A stretch of 64,000 bases of DNA, from positions 190,951,548 through 191,015,547 of the forward strand of contig NC_064618.1 of NCBI RefSeq assembly GCF_023898315.1, written 5' to 3'. Made by a program: the position numbers and the translations under genes. The notes beneath the pieces are model-generated. The model was not told the origin of the DNA and ran no database searches. It was given only the letters and a program-made list of their open reading frames with translations. This DNA is from Schistocerca nitens. Its lineage: Eukaryota; Arthropoda; Insecta; Orthoptera; Acrididae. Shown here one piece after another: positions 31,747-41,699 of the stretch (position 1 is its first letter; the number at the start of each line of letters is the position of its first letter).

Positions 31747-32445
31747 CAATGGCAGACTTCTAACTTAGCAAATCGTTGTAATGTATCGGGAGTTTCACGC
31801 CAATAATCGTGTCTGAGTACAAAACAGCAATACTCACGAGGTCGTGCCATTATTGCTGAAATATTAGTACTAAAATTTAAATTGGTCTACAGAAGGGTAT
31901 GCGTTTCCATCTCTGGCCAGAACTCAAAGCACATTAATTTTAAAAATCTTCACACAAGTTCAGAGTAAAGCATGGAAATTACTGAAACTCAGAAGAAACG
32001 ATTTGACTGTCCCTACGGTACGTCTCACTGTCGCGGTTAGCTCTCACCACGTTTATCCGCAGTTGGAGGATGAAGTGGCTGAAAAATCTGTCATTGGTTT
32101 CGCGCTTGTGATTGCAGCTAAGTGCAGCTCAAAACAACGTAAGTCCCCAAGATTGTCTGCTCGGAGAAGCACCTGGCATCTTGGCTGGCGAGTTGTGGAC
32201 TTGGCGCCTGTCCTAGGCGTATGGTGAACAAGATGAAGTCTTGCAATGAAGTGAGTTTGTTTCATCTGCATCTGAAAATGCGAACTCGGATTTTAGATTT
32301 TTCTTTCTCACGTCATATACAAATAGCTAATCAACAGATATTCCCAGCTGCGGCCACTAAAAAAATATCTGTGTTGGTCCATCATGGACAGGCGCATCGG
32401 CTGGTTAAGTACTTGTCAGTGTCAATCAATTCACCAACAGATATG
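31747..32445. other. No gene seen
   Basis: Unassigned sequence. Short frames at 32003-32227 (plus) and 32271-32053 (minus) overlap each other and carry no motif. Confidence 0.4.
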
Positions 32446-32692
32446 TAAATTAAGATGTTATTTTATTTTATTTTCTTCTTAAGGCTACTAGTTTCAGCAT
32501 TCCACTGTGCCATCTTCAGGACCCTGCATAATAAAGGAGTATGCTTGTAGTGTATATCAGCGTGTACAAAACAAGCTTACAGAAAGTGACGGGTAATCAT
32601 AAGAGCGGTTTAAGCAGGGGCCTGAAGATGGCATAGTGAAATGCTGAAACTGGTAGCCTGCAAAATAAAATAAAATAAAACAATTTAAGTTA
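32446..32692. mobile_element. Foldback element with hammerhead-like motif in each arm
   Basis: Two arms of about 80 bp (32446-32529 and 32612-32692) are imperfect reverse complements, each running from a TTTTATTTTATTTT block through TAGTTTCAGCATT or its complement to CATCTTCAGG. Each arm contains the CTGAAGA-stem-GAAA motif (plus strand 32622-32649, minus strand 32519-32491). No coding sequence. Related to the element at 25.0-25.3 kb by the motif and the preceding GCCTGAAGATGGCA context. Confidence 0.7.
32622..32650 (+). ncRNA. Hammerhead-ribozyme-like core
   Basis: CTGAAGA (32622-32628), stem GGCAT/ATGCT (32630-32634 with 32641-32645), then GAAA (32646-32649). Compared with 25206-25234 the innermost pair changes from C-G to T-A on both sides, a compensatory substitution. 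Stem I, stem III and the cleavage site were not identified. Confidence 0.35.
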
Positions 32693-32882
32693 CTCCTCAG
32701 TTCGTGAATTTCATTGCCATTGACAAAGCGAATAGATACATTAGAAGAAACTGATACCTCTCTGATATCAGGCGGTTAACCAGCGAAATGTTTCCTAACG
32801 TTTGGTGCCGAGGAATAGCGTCCTGCTCTCTGTGTGGCCGTTGAGGTGCATTCTCGACAGTACAGCCATGTATGTCTCTCTT

Positions 32883-33336
32883 TTAAAGTGATAACTTATT
32901 TAATTTACCTTGTATTATAAATACGGTTTTAGTGGTATCAGAGTCAGGTGGCATCTCACACCCACAAAAGCGACTTGACTGCGGGTTCTCACACCACATT
33001 AGGTCTTTTCCTCTTGTGGGAAGTAAAGTATATTTCGAAGAAACCACCCTTTTATATGTTTTTCTTACAAAAGTGTGTTTCTGAACCTTGCTAAAAATGG
33101 CAATTCTCTCCTTTCCAAAATCCATTTGTAAAGCAGGTCCTGCTGGTGTCCCTACAAGAGACACTATTGTTACTTCAATGACCGATGCGCTGCAGTGTTT
33201 CCTCAAAAGCAAGCGGGTCACTCTAGTGTGCTGACCTGTGATGGTCGCAGCTGGTCCTTTCAGAACCTCGTCTGGATGTGGGCCTTTCCTGTCGGTCTGC
33301 TTGATGTAAGTACCCCTGTTCGCTTTCGGCTCAAGT
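32883..33336 (-). CDS. Hypothetical open frame, possible exon
   Basis: About 150 codons stay open on the minus strand from just after a TAA near 33337 to the stop at 32883. It includes ATITGQHTRVTRLLLRKHC, SLVGTPAGPALQMDFGKE and DLMWCENPQSSRFCGCEM. I do not recognise the family. Several Cys residues lie in the C-terminal third. A donor-like CAAG|GTAAAT near 32908 would end an exon inside it. There is no ATG early in the frame and no clear acceptor, so this could equally be a decayed transposon protein or chance. Codon use was not assessed quantitatively. Confidence 0.25.
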
Positions 33337-33339
33337 TCT

Positions 33340-34145
33340 TATGTTTCCAAAGTGGTCTCTTATCTTAACTGAACTACGCAATACAATATAAGAACTTAAA
33401 CTAGATTTATTAGCTACTGGCAATCACAGGTACTGGTATACATCTCATTAGTTCGTGGGTGTTAATTGTTCTGATGTGATTACTCTTTTTATCTCAGATT
33501 TTTAGTTGTGGGACGGTTTTGGAAAAAACAGACACATACCAAGTGACGCTGCTGGCTGGAGCATCACGTGGTGCACTGCTCTTTGCCACTGTGCTTCGCC
33601 CCATCACCTGCTTTCTTACATGAACAACCAATATAGTAGTAATCTTTTGCCAAGAATACAGACTGCAACTTCTTTGTCCCAAACTATCTGATATCTTCAT
33701 GGAAGGTTTTCAACAACTTTTCTTACAGAAATGGACATTGCAAAATCTAGTTTTTGATCAGAGGTGTGGAGAAGGAGCAGCCATTGCTGTGAGTACAGCC
33801 TTGAAGAAATACAGGAAATTTGTACGCAGTTGTGAGCATGAACCTCCATCAGCTGTATATTGGAATGGGGACAGTGAAATTTGGTGCCTGATTGGGACTG
33901 GGACCCATCATTTCCCACTTCATGTGAGTGGTCGCCTTAACCTCTTCCTCTATCTGTGCACAATTCACGATCAGATGCAAACTTGCAAATGTCACAACCT
34001 GCACTCGTAAGATATGTATATTCCCTTCCATGGAGGACACGTTTATTGAGAGTCGAGGGCATGGAACTGGGTAAACAATACAAAATGACAGTGCCTGTGT
34101 TATTAAGTACGATGTAACGTTTCTGCGGGTATGTAGGCATGCATC
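33340..34145. other. No convincing gene
   Basis: A 103-codon plus-strand frame at 33699-34010 has no recognised motif. A segment near 34090-34125 (GTGCCTGTGTTATTAAGTAC) recurs inverted at about 34490-34515, marking the two tRNA-like SINE copies around it as related. Confidence 0.35.
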
Positions 34146-34157
34146 CATGGAGGATAG

Positions 34158-34265
34158 ATTCAAATGGCTCTGAGCCTATGGGACTTAACATCTATGGTCA
34201 TCAGTCCCCTATAACTGAGAACTACTTAAACCTAACTAACCTAAGGACAGCACACAACACCCAGT
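34158..34265 (-). mobile_element. SINE family 1, headless, nested in another SINE
   Basis: 108 bp of the family 1 body on the minus strand (from TGGGTGTTGTGTGCTGTCC to GAGCCATTTGAAT) with a perfect 12-bp duplication CATGGAGGATAG at 34146-34157 and 34266-34277. The sequence immediately right is the tRNA-like head of another SINE. Confidence 0.93.
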
Positions 34266-34277
34266 CATGGAGGATAG

Positions 34278-34420
34278 CCAAGGCGGCTAAGGTGACAGCT
34301 CCTGTAAAGTGGGAAATCGGAGTTCGAGCCCTGGTCGGGCACAAATTGTTAATGTCGTCTTTCCAGTCTAGTTAATGGTGGCTAATGTTTGCAATTGCGA
34401 ATACATTTCCTGTGTTTCTT
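34278..34420 (+). mobile_element. tRNA-derived SINE, family 4
   Basis: A tRNA-like head (AAGGCGGCTAAGGTGACAG, then AGTTCGAGCCC as B box at about 34320) followed by GGGCACAAATTGTTAATGTCG and a body with GCAATTGCGAATAC. A second copy with the same order lies at 34655-34800. Confidence 0.65.
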
Positions 34421-34654
34421 GGCCGCTGTGGTCACTGCAGTGCCTGTTCCTTCAAAAACATACGAGCATGTCCGAAGCGTCATTGTATCGTACTTAACAC
34501 AGGCACAGTTATTTCTTATTTAAGTTATTTCTTATTTACTTGGCAGTATGAGCCCCTCGTGTCAATAAATAAGTTCTTCCTGTATATAACGTACAATTTC
34601 AGTTTTTGACACATGGTCGACGACAGATAGAAGTTCGTGTCTGGTTACGATTCG

Positions 34655-34800
34655 TACACTGGTAGCAGAAGTGGTTAAGATGACCGTTTGCATAAAGCGG
34701 GAAATCTGGGTTCGAGTCCTAGTCCAACACAAATCTTCGTTGTTGTCAACCGAATTTACAGCCCATGGTGCTTCATGCTCGCAATTCTGAATATTTTTCT
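34655..34800 (+). mobile_element. tRNA-derived SINE, family 4
   Basis: Head GTAGCAGAAGTGGTTAAGAT, AAAGCGGGAAATCTGGG, B box GGTTCGAGTCC at about 34710, then CAACACAAATCTTCGTTGTTG and GCAATTCTGAATA. It is parallel to 34278-34420. The head folds poorly as a tRNA, so it is not called as a tRNA gene. Confidence 0.65.
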
Positions 34801-35096
34801 TGTATTAATTTTATTTTCGTACATGCGTAGTCGACATATTACTTAAGTCCAGAATGCATGCCAAAGTGTTGTCTTTTTTTATTTTATTTTCAGTGGAAAT
34901 GTGTCTAATATTTATTTTGTGTAGTAACTTGATTCATTATTTATTTTCAGCGTCTTTGCCAAACGTAACATCAATAACGGAAATTCATACACTGTAGTAT
35001 ATGTGGAACAAATGACTCTCCTTCACGTCAGCTCTGTTCGTTACTACGTCTTTAATTAATCTGCTTTGAGTTTTTGTGTCCTCATTGCATTTATTC

Positions 35097-35370
35097 TGTT
35101 CGGCCAGGTGGTATAGCGGTAAAGAGCATGCCCGAAAACTGAAACGTCGTGGTACTGAATCCCAAACAGATCACAGAAATTTTCAGTATCCCTGCAACCT
35201 AAAGCTCTCCTCTCAACGATATGAGATGTCGCCACGAACAATAAGTGATTAAGATTCAACGTTAAGCTGCAGGTCCACTTTCACGGATCGGATTTTTGGG
35301 TTATGTTAGGGGCTTACAGGTCGCCGAAGTTCCACCAAGTCGAAAGACGTGCATCAGACCTTTGAGCCAT
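35097..35370 (+). mobile_element. tRNA-derived SINE, family 5
   Basis: The head GGCCAGGTGGTATAGCGGTA (A box) and GGTACTGAATCCC (weak B box) are followed by CACAGAAATTTTCAG, CTGCAGGTCCAC and CGCCGAAGTTCCACC blocks that recur in the same order at 40565-40810, defining a dispersed family. Confidence 0.55.
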
Positions 35371-35659
35371 TTTAGGCATCTATTTCCACATTATATAAGT
35401 TTTTTCAATAAAATCAATACAAATCGTGTTATTATGAGTATGTAAGCAGTGTTAAGGAAACGCTTAAGTAGGGCAGCATTGTAGGTTCTAGCACAAATCG
35501 CTGACTGAGCATACGGCAACACTTTTTGTATCTGGCCTCATATAACAGCTGACAATTCTGCATATCATATTGAACGATACGTTCGTCCTGTTCCCCTCAT
35601 CCCCGACCCCTCTCCCTCTCCTCTCTCCACTTCTACTTTGACTTTACCCAACAGGAATC

Positions 35660-35866
35660 GCATCTCGTGGTTGTGCGGTAGCGTTCTCGCTTCCCACGCC
35701 CGGGTTCCCGGGTTCGATTCCCGGCGGGGTCAGGGATTTTCTCTGCCTCGTGATGGCTGGGTGTTGTGTGCTGTCCTTAGGTTAGTTAGGTTTAAGTAGT
35801 TCTAAGTTCTAGGGGACTGATGACCATAGATGTTAAGTCCCATAGTGCTCAGAGCCATTTTGAACC
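35660..35866 (+). mobile_element. SINE family 1 body with a different tRNA head
   Basis: 207 bp. The body from GTCCTTAGGTTAGTTAGG to GAGCCATTTTGAACCA is family 1. The head reads GCATCTCGTGGTTGTGCGGT, then CTTCCCACGCC and GGTTCGATTCCCGGCGGG, unlike the leucine/serine-like head of the other copies and closest by eye to a glycine tRNA. A target duplication AACAGGAATC flanks it (35650-35659 and 35867-35876). Confidence 0.92.
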
Positions 35867-37206
35867 AACAGGAATCATTCAAATTCTGTGCTCTACAGTG
35901 GAAGGATCGACATGAAGTTCTATCAGCAGGGATCGGCAACTACCTCCAAAAAGTCGCGTAAAACTGTATGTAAGTATTTATTCATAAATTATTGTTACTG
36001 TTGTTATTAATATATTCGTTTATACTTACATTATTGTTTTTCCCATGGTGCAAAGGGACTCTAGTCTGTAGCAACCCACAGACAGTCTTCAAGATTCTAA
36101 GAATCTGCTGTGCTGGCAGAATACTGCTAATACTAACATATATTATTTGGCTGATAGTGGATCTAAATAAGTGACTGTTGGCCTGGCACCTGTTAGTGAC
36201 TGTAATGTAGCAACCGAAGAACAAAATGTTCAACTTGTTGGGGCTAGAATGCTGCATTCATGGTATAAATGGGACTATCTATGCAACATGAAGGAATACA
36301 TAGAGAAGAAGATTACAACAGAACAGAAAATGTTGTACATCATACACCAACTGACATTTATATGGTTGGAGAAAGGTTTCAATAGTTGTCACGTACAGCA
36401 AATCTGTGCTTGAATTAACATCAGGGGACATAGCACACTCGACTGTTGTGGTTCTGGATGATCTGTACTATGCATTAGTATTCATTAGAAACAGAACAAG
36501 TCGATGGTTACCAATGTCAGAGGTGCATGATATGACATTGCGGAGTATTCGTTTGAAAGAAGTGTAAACATAATCACTATTGCGTGTTTGTGCTTGTATT
36601 AATCCACTGCCAAAGAATGTAAGTAACTAACACATCAGTAGAAGGGGAGATTAAGGGTGGCATACTAATGTGTATTGTGGCATCTATAGGCCTAAACACT
36701 GTACAGGCTGAATGTGAATGGTGTAGGAAGCAATATTGTCCACTAAATATTGGAGAACTGAATGAATGTAATAAAATGTACATGTAAATAAAGAAATATT
36801 ACAAACATTGTTCTTATCTCCCTAATCTCCATCCTATGATTCAAACACATAAACAATGCTCAAGTGCAAATCGTTGCTGTCAAGATGAACTAAGTTTTGA
36901 GAGTGTACATATGTCTAAGTACAGTAGTACCACTGGCTATCTGCCATGCAATACTGCTCTTGATGCTCACAGGGCTACAGTTAAGCCCCATTCATGAGGT
37001 GAAAGGGGAGCCCTTCTCCCCACAGTCTGTCAGCCAGCCCCTTTGGGACACCAGAGTCCTTTACAGGCCTTCACAGGCCACCATCCTCCACCTTACACCA
37101 CCACTGCCGCCGCCACTACTGCTGCTGCTGTGTCCAAGCAAACATATGCAGACACATCTGAGTGATTATCAGCTGGTGGGAGCCAACTGAGGTAGTAGAA
37201 ATAACA

Positions 37207-37210
37207 TACA

Positions 37211-37257
<47 letters not shown>

Positions 37258-37268
37258 ACACAAACACA
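37207..37268. repeat. (CA)n microsatellite
   Basis: About 60 bp of CA units with a few A and T interruptions. Confidence 0.93.
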
Positions 37269-37714
37269 GAAGCAGTCGGTGAGTAAGGAAAAATGTGTAA
37301 AACGTTTTTATTTTCTAAAAAGATGTATAATTTATTAATTCTCAATTTTAAACCCCCATATCGGCCCCAGGAGAAGAGCAGCCCATTCACTGATATCTTC
37401 AAATGCTGAAGTCGGCCCTCTGATGCATTATTACTCATAACGATGTTGACATACACCTCATTTGTGTGATACTGCTGTTTTACACTCATTTTCGTAAGGC
37501 TGTCCTCGATATTTATAGTACAGTGTGCAACATATTGAAATAATACCTATAAAGAATGCCTAGATAGTGTATACATATAACAAATTAATATAAAAAAGCA
37601 GTAGGCCCTACATACATATGTAATCATCAGTTTTATGTTGTAAAATCTCTTTATTCCATAATGATATTTTAGCTGTAATATACGTGAATTGTATCATTAC
37701 ATAACGAATGAGCA

Positions 37715-37747
<33 letters not shown>
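37715..37747. repeat. (CA)n microsatellite
   Basis: About 33 bp of nearly pure CA. Confidence 0.93.
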
Positions 37748-37750
<3 letters not shown>

Positions 37751-39271
37751 ACATAAGGGAAAAAAAGGCAATGTTGCTCACCTTAATGTATAACTGTATG
37801 GGAGGGAGAAGGTTAGTATGATTTTCATCAACCTCATCATCATCAATAATTATAGCACTAAGATAACAAAGAGGTTACTGGAACCATCAATATTGGAAAC
37901 GAGAGATTTGGTGCTTACACAGAATGGAGCATTCATTGTCCACTGATCCATATGCTTGCAGTGGTACAATACTTGCAAAAGCTTCTGCTAATGATGGCCA
38001 ATAAAACTAGTCACTGAACACACACAAATCAAGTGCAATATACAAGAAAAGCAATTAATAGGCATTTAACAAAAAAAAAAAATGACATGCACGTATAATG
38101 TCTTGTATACATCGTATTTGGCTGCACTGGCTCAGAAGCTAATTTTTTTATCGAAGTTGTTGGTATTTGATATAAAATTTAAGTTTATACCAATATACAT
38201 TTCTGAAAAAAGGGTCTTAGGACAGCTGTCAATATAGTGATACTGTAATGGGATTAAGTATTTTGTATTATTAATGATATTTTCTTTGAAGTTACTTACA
38301 TTGTCTGTATGGTTGTAGGTGGTGGCTACCTTTGTGAAGGGTCTAACGACAGTCTGTCCACTTCTAATGTCATGGTTTTGACAAAATTAAACGATTTTGT
38401 AAGATGTACTACCATTTCATTATATACACAAACTTAATCACCAGTTAGTACGATAATTATGTTTACACTACGATTTTACCACTTCCTTTGAAATGTTTAA
38501 CATGTGTGAGTTCTACCTGTAAGGATGTATAACAAATTTTATTTTTCAGCTCACAGGCTTCAGAGTAATCCAGGTAATCGTTAACCATTTTATAACATGC
38601 CCTGTTACAAATAAGTCAGAAGCATGTATATCTTCCTTTACTAAAATAAACATGTTTGTAAGCTGTGATATAGAACTGTGGAATGGGATGTTAAAGTCTG
38701 ATCCTGTGAGGGCTGCCTAAATATATATTTTTGTGTTATATTACATTATATTATTTTTTGTACCATAATACCATCAGATAGATATTACTGGATTAAGAGT
38801 GAGCCACCAGTGTGTATGATACAGTTATACCGCTCCCTATTAAAGATGTCTACAACCATTGTGTATGATAGAACTCCCTATTAACGATTTCTAGCATGAA
38901 AACATATGTAGCAAATTCATATGTAGCACTACTTTAGTAAAGGAGTACACAAAGAGTACATATTTGCACGACAGGGGTAGAGAGTGACAGTATGCAAACT
39001 ATGACAAGTTCAGTGCTTGCACTTAATCTTCAACAGATTTCCTATAGTTTATTCTGTTTGGGTGGTACTGTGACAGATGGTAGTATACACTAGCTTATAT
39101 CATACTTTAGACTTTGGAGAGATTTGGAGGTTAGATAGTCATCTCATAAAACAGAAACATATCCTGAGACGTATGCTACTGAGTAAAGAGTACAGTATTA
39201 AGCTCTGAACACATATTGCAAATTAAGAACAATATCGATTCATTATATTTTTTACTTTCATCTCATGTGTT

Positions 39272-39322
39272 ACACACACAGACACTAATAGACACGCACA
39301 CAAAAACACACACACTCACACA

Positions 39323-39361
<39 letters not shown>
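39272..39361. repeat. (CA)n microsatellite
   Basis: About 90 bp of CA with CACT and CAAA interruptions in the first half and a pure second half. Confidence 0.93.
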
Positions 39362-39365
<4 letters not shown>

Positions 39366-40260
39366 TACCTGACATAGCATATAACAGTTTCAAATACGGT
39401 CATTCTGCTTGACTTCAAGTCAAGCCTGACTCATGTAAACCACATATGTTCACAACACTTTAGAATGTATAAATACTCTCTGCAGTGACTTTTGTGCTGT
39501 TTATTTCAAAGCAGTACCCACAAACACATCACTGTTGATACAATGACACTGCTGTTGCCATACATATGTGTGTTGAAACGGAACCAGCTGTACCTGGATT
39601 TCATCTGACCTTCGATGTATGTCAGATTGCTGCACAGCTGTTCCCACTCTATTGGAATGTGCCTCACTTTGGTACACTGCAAGGTGGAGGAATAGAACTG
39701 GAGTAAATAGGTATAAAATTCGATATCGAACAGAAATCATTTGCCTTTGTAAGAAAGAGGTATCATACAAATGGCACGTGTGTTCCATAAACCATAATTT
39801 GTGAAGACCTAAGTTGGGGTCACCCTTATTGGGACGAACGGCAGTGACTCTGTGAGAAATATGGCCAGGGTGTCAGTGTGTTTGTGCACATATGTTTTGC
39901 CGTCTCCAGTGATTCAGACAATAGACTTGTTAAAAATTAGTTAATTATGTTTATATTTACAAAAAATATCCAGCGGGTTTTTTTGCCTGCAGTAGAACAA
40001 GAATTCTCAGAAAATCTACGTACTACTCTCACAATTTTTACTACTAGAGTGTTGACGATAAAATCAGCACTTAGAAATGTAAGAAATTTTTTTCATCACA
40101 TTTCTCTCATAAGTTGTACGAAAGAATGAGTTAGTTCATGTTGCGAAATAATAATATTTATAAATTTGTCATTATACAGAAAAGAGAAGTGTTAAGTTTC
40201 AGTCTCAAATTAAATGATAAGAAGAAATCTAGTGTCACTGGAGAATTTATTCGTTATTCA

Positions 40261-40461
40261 AAAAAATGGTTCAAATGGCTCTGAGCACTATGGGACTCAA
40301 CTGCTGTGGTCATTAGTCCCCTAGAACTTAGAACTACTTAAACCTAACTAACCTAAGGACATCACACACACCCATGCCCGAAGCAGGATTCGAACCTGCG
40401 ACCGTAGCAGTCGCACGGTTCCGGACTGCGCGCCTAGAACCGCGAGACCACCGCGGCCGGC
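40261..40461 (-). mobile_element. SINE family 1, full length
   Basis: 201 bp on the minus strand, GCCGGCCGCGGTGGTCTCGC to GAGCCATTTGAACCAT plus a short A/T tail. A perfect 12-bp target duplication ATTCGTTATTCA flanks it (40249-40260, 40462-40473). A box and B box (GGTTCGAATCC) are intact. Confidence 0.96.
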
Positions 40462-40564
40462 ATTCGTTATTCAGCTCACATCATTCACTAACATTACGTT
40501 TTCCATCGTTAAAATAGATAACTGATCATGAAAATGAAGATGGTGTACCACTTGAACAACTGTT

Positions 40565-40810
40565 GGGTATTGTGGTCTAGCGGCAAACATCGAGTTTCGA
40601 AACAGAGAGGTAGCGGGATCGAGTTTCTGTGGGACAACCTGTTTTTCTGTTTGCCTTTTAATCTAGTATCACATCTCCAAAATTTGGCAGAAACGGTACG
40701 TAATTCGGAAACTGCAGGTTTCATTATGCCTTGTGAATGAATTCGGTGGTGTAGGGACACGCAAGTTTCCGAAGTTGCATCCAATTGAAAGATTTCTACC
40801 AGGTCATTGA
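40565..40810 (+). mobile_element. tRNA-derived SINE, family 5
   Basis: A-box-like TGTGGTCTAGCGGCAA at about 40572 and B-box-like GGGATCGAGTTTC at about 40616, then CTGCAGGTTTCATT, GTTTCCGAAGTTGCATCCAA and a GAAAGATTTCTACC block, collinear with the copy at 35097-35370. Confidence 0.55.
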
Positions 40811-41430
40811 ATCGTGCGGAATCATTATTAGTGCTAAACTTCGCAATAAGGATGTTTTCAGTCATGTGTATTACTGAGGGTATGTGAACATGAAATCACT
40901 GGATATGACATTCAATGCGAAAAGTCACGTCTGCTACCGAAACATCAGTTTCTGGGGTTAACTTCAACAGAAACATTTGAAACATTTATCGAATCTGGAG
41001 GAGACTTAACTAACAACAAAAAATATTTTTTAAAGTTTCAAAATATAATGTACCTGACTGGATAGCAACTTCTGCCCCTGGTACTGCATTGATTACTCGG
41101 TTATTTGTCGTGTCACGGAATATTGTAAGGTGCGCCTTCCGAACACAGAAATGTAAACATGACGTCCGAAGCCAATTGAGCCTGACCAGCAGGATGGCTG
41201 ATTAAGTGCTAGCACCCCCTCACTCCCCCCCCCCCTCCCCCGCCCCGGCAACGGCAGCAGCTACAAGTACTGAGCATAGCGGTAGCCGCGTAGTCAGGTG
41301 GCTGCCGGTAACCTCGTTACGGTCTAACAGTGCAGCCGGAACTCGTTTCGCGGGCCCCACACGCCTGCAACACTCTTATACGCCAGGCAGCCAATGCGCT
41401 TCTGGTTCTGTAACCCAACACACCGTTCAA
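40811..41430. other. No gene seen; short GC-rich block
   Basis: AT-rich to about 41130, then a CG-rich block including a C-rich tract (41215-41250). Nothing recognised. Confidence 0.4.
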
Positions 41431-41434
41431 TATA

Positions 41435-41671
41435 CAGGGTGTTTCAAAAATGACCGGTATATTTGAAACGGCAATAAAACTAAACGTGCAGCGATAGAAA
41501 TACACCGTTTGTTGCAATATGCTTGGGAAACAGTACATTTTCAGGCAGACAAACTTTCGAAATTACAGTAGTTACAATTTTCAACAACAGATGGCAACGG
41601 TGTATTTCTATCGCTGCTCATTTAGTTTTTATTGCCGTTTCAAATATACCGGTCATTTTTGAAACACCCTG
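41435..41671. mobile_element. 237-bp MITE, TA target
   Basis: Terminal inverted repeats of about 75 bp starting CAGGGTGTTTCAAAAATGAC run in from both ends with only a few differences; TA duplications lie at 41433-41434 and 41672-41673. There is no coding sequence. TA target and CAGGGTG ends indicate mobilisation by a Tc1/mariner-superfamily transposase. The arms' high identity implies recent amplification. It could form a long hairpin RNA. Confidence 0.93.
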
Positions 41672-41699
41672 TAGGTACGCGCACACAGCCTGAAGTGGC

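Larger units (their letters stand above)
35880..40248. other. Long AT-rich stretch without genes
   Basis: Over 4 kb in which I find no protein, RNA or known repeat other than CA microsatellites. Open frames are short and unconnected; a 97-codon frame at 36897-37190 is dominated by CCG/CTG low complexity. Acceptor-like TTTATTTTTCAG occurs at about 38537-38549. It may be intron or intergenic DNA. Confidence 0.45.

Noticed and set aside
36897-37190. 97-codon frame with hydrophobic start resembling a signal peptide
   Set aside because: The C-terminal half is CCG/CTG low complexity, the next sequence is a CA repeat, and there is no splice or conservation evidence.
37207-39361. CRISPR-like or satellite array
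   Set aside because: The repeated units are simple CA dinucleotides; no spaced repeats of CRISPR type occur anywhere in the window.
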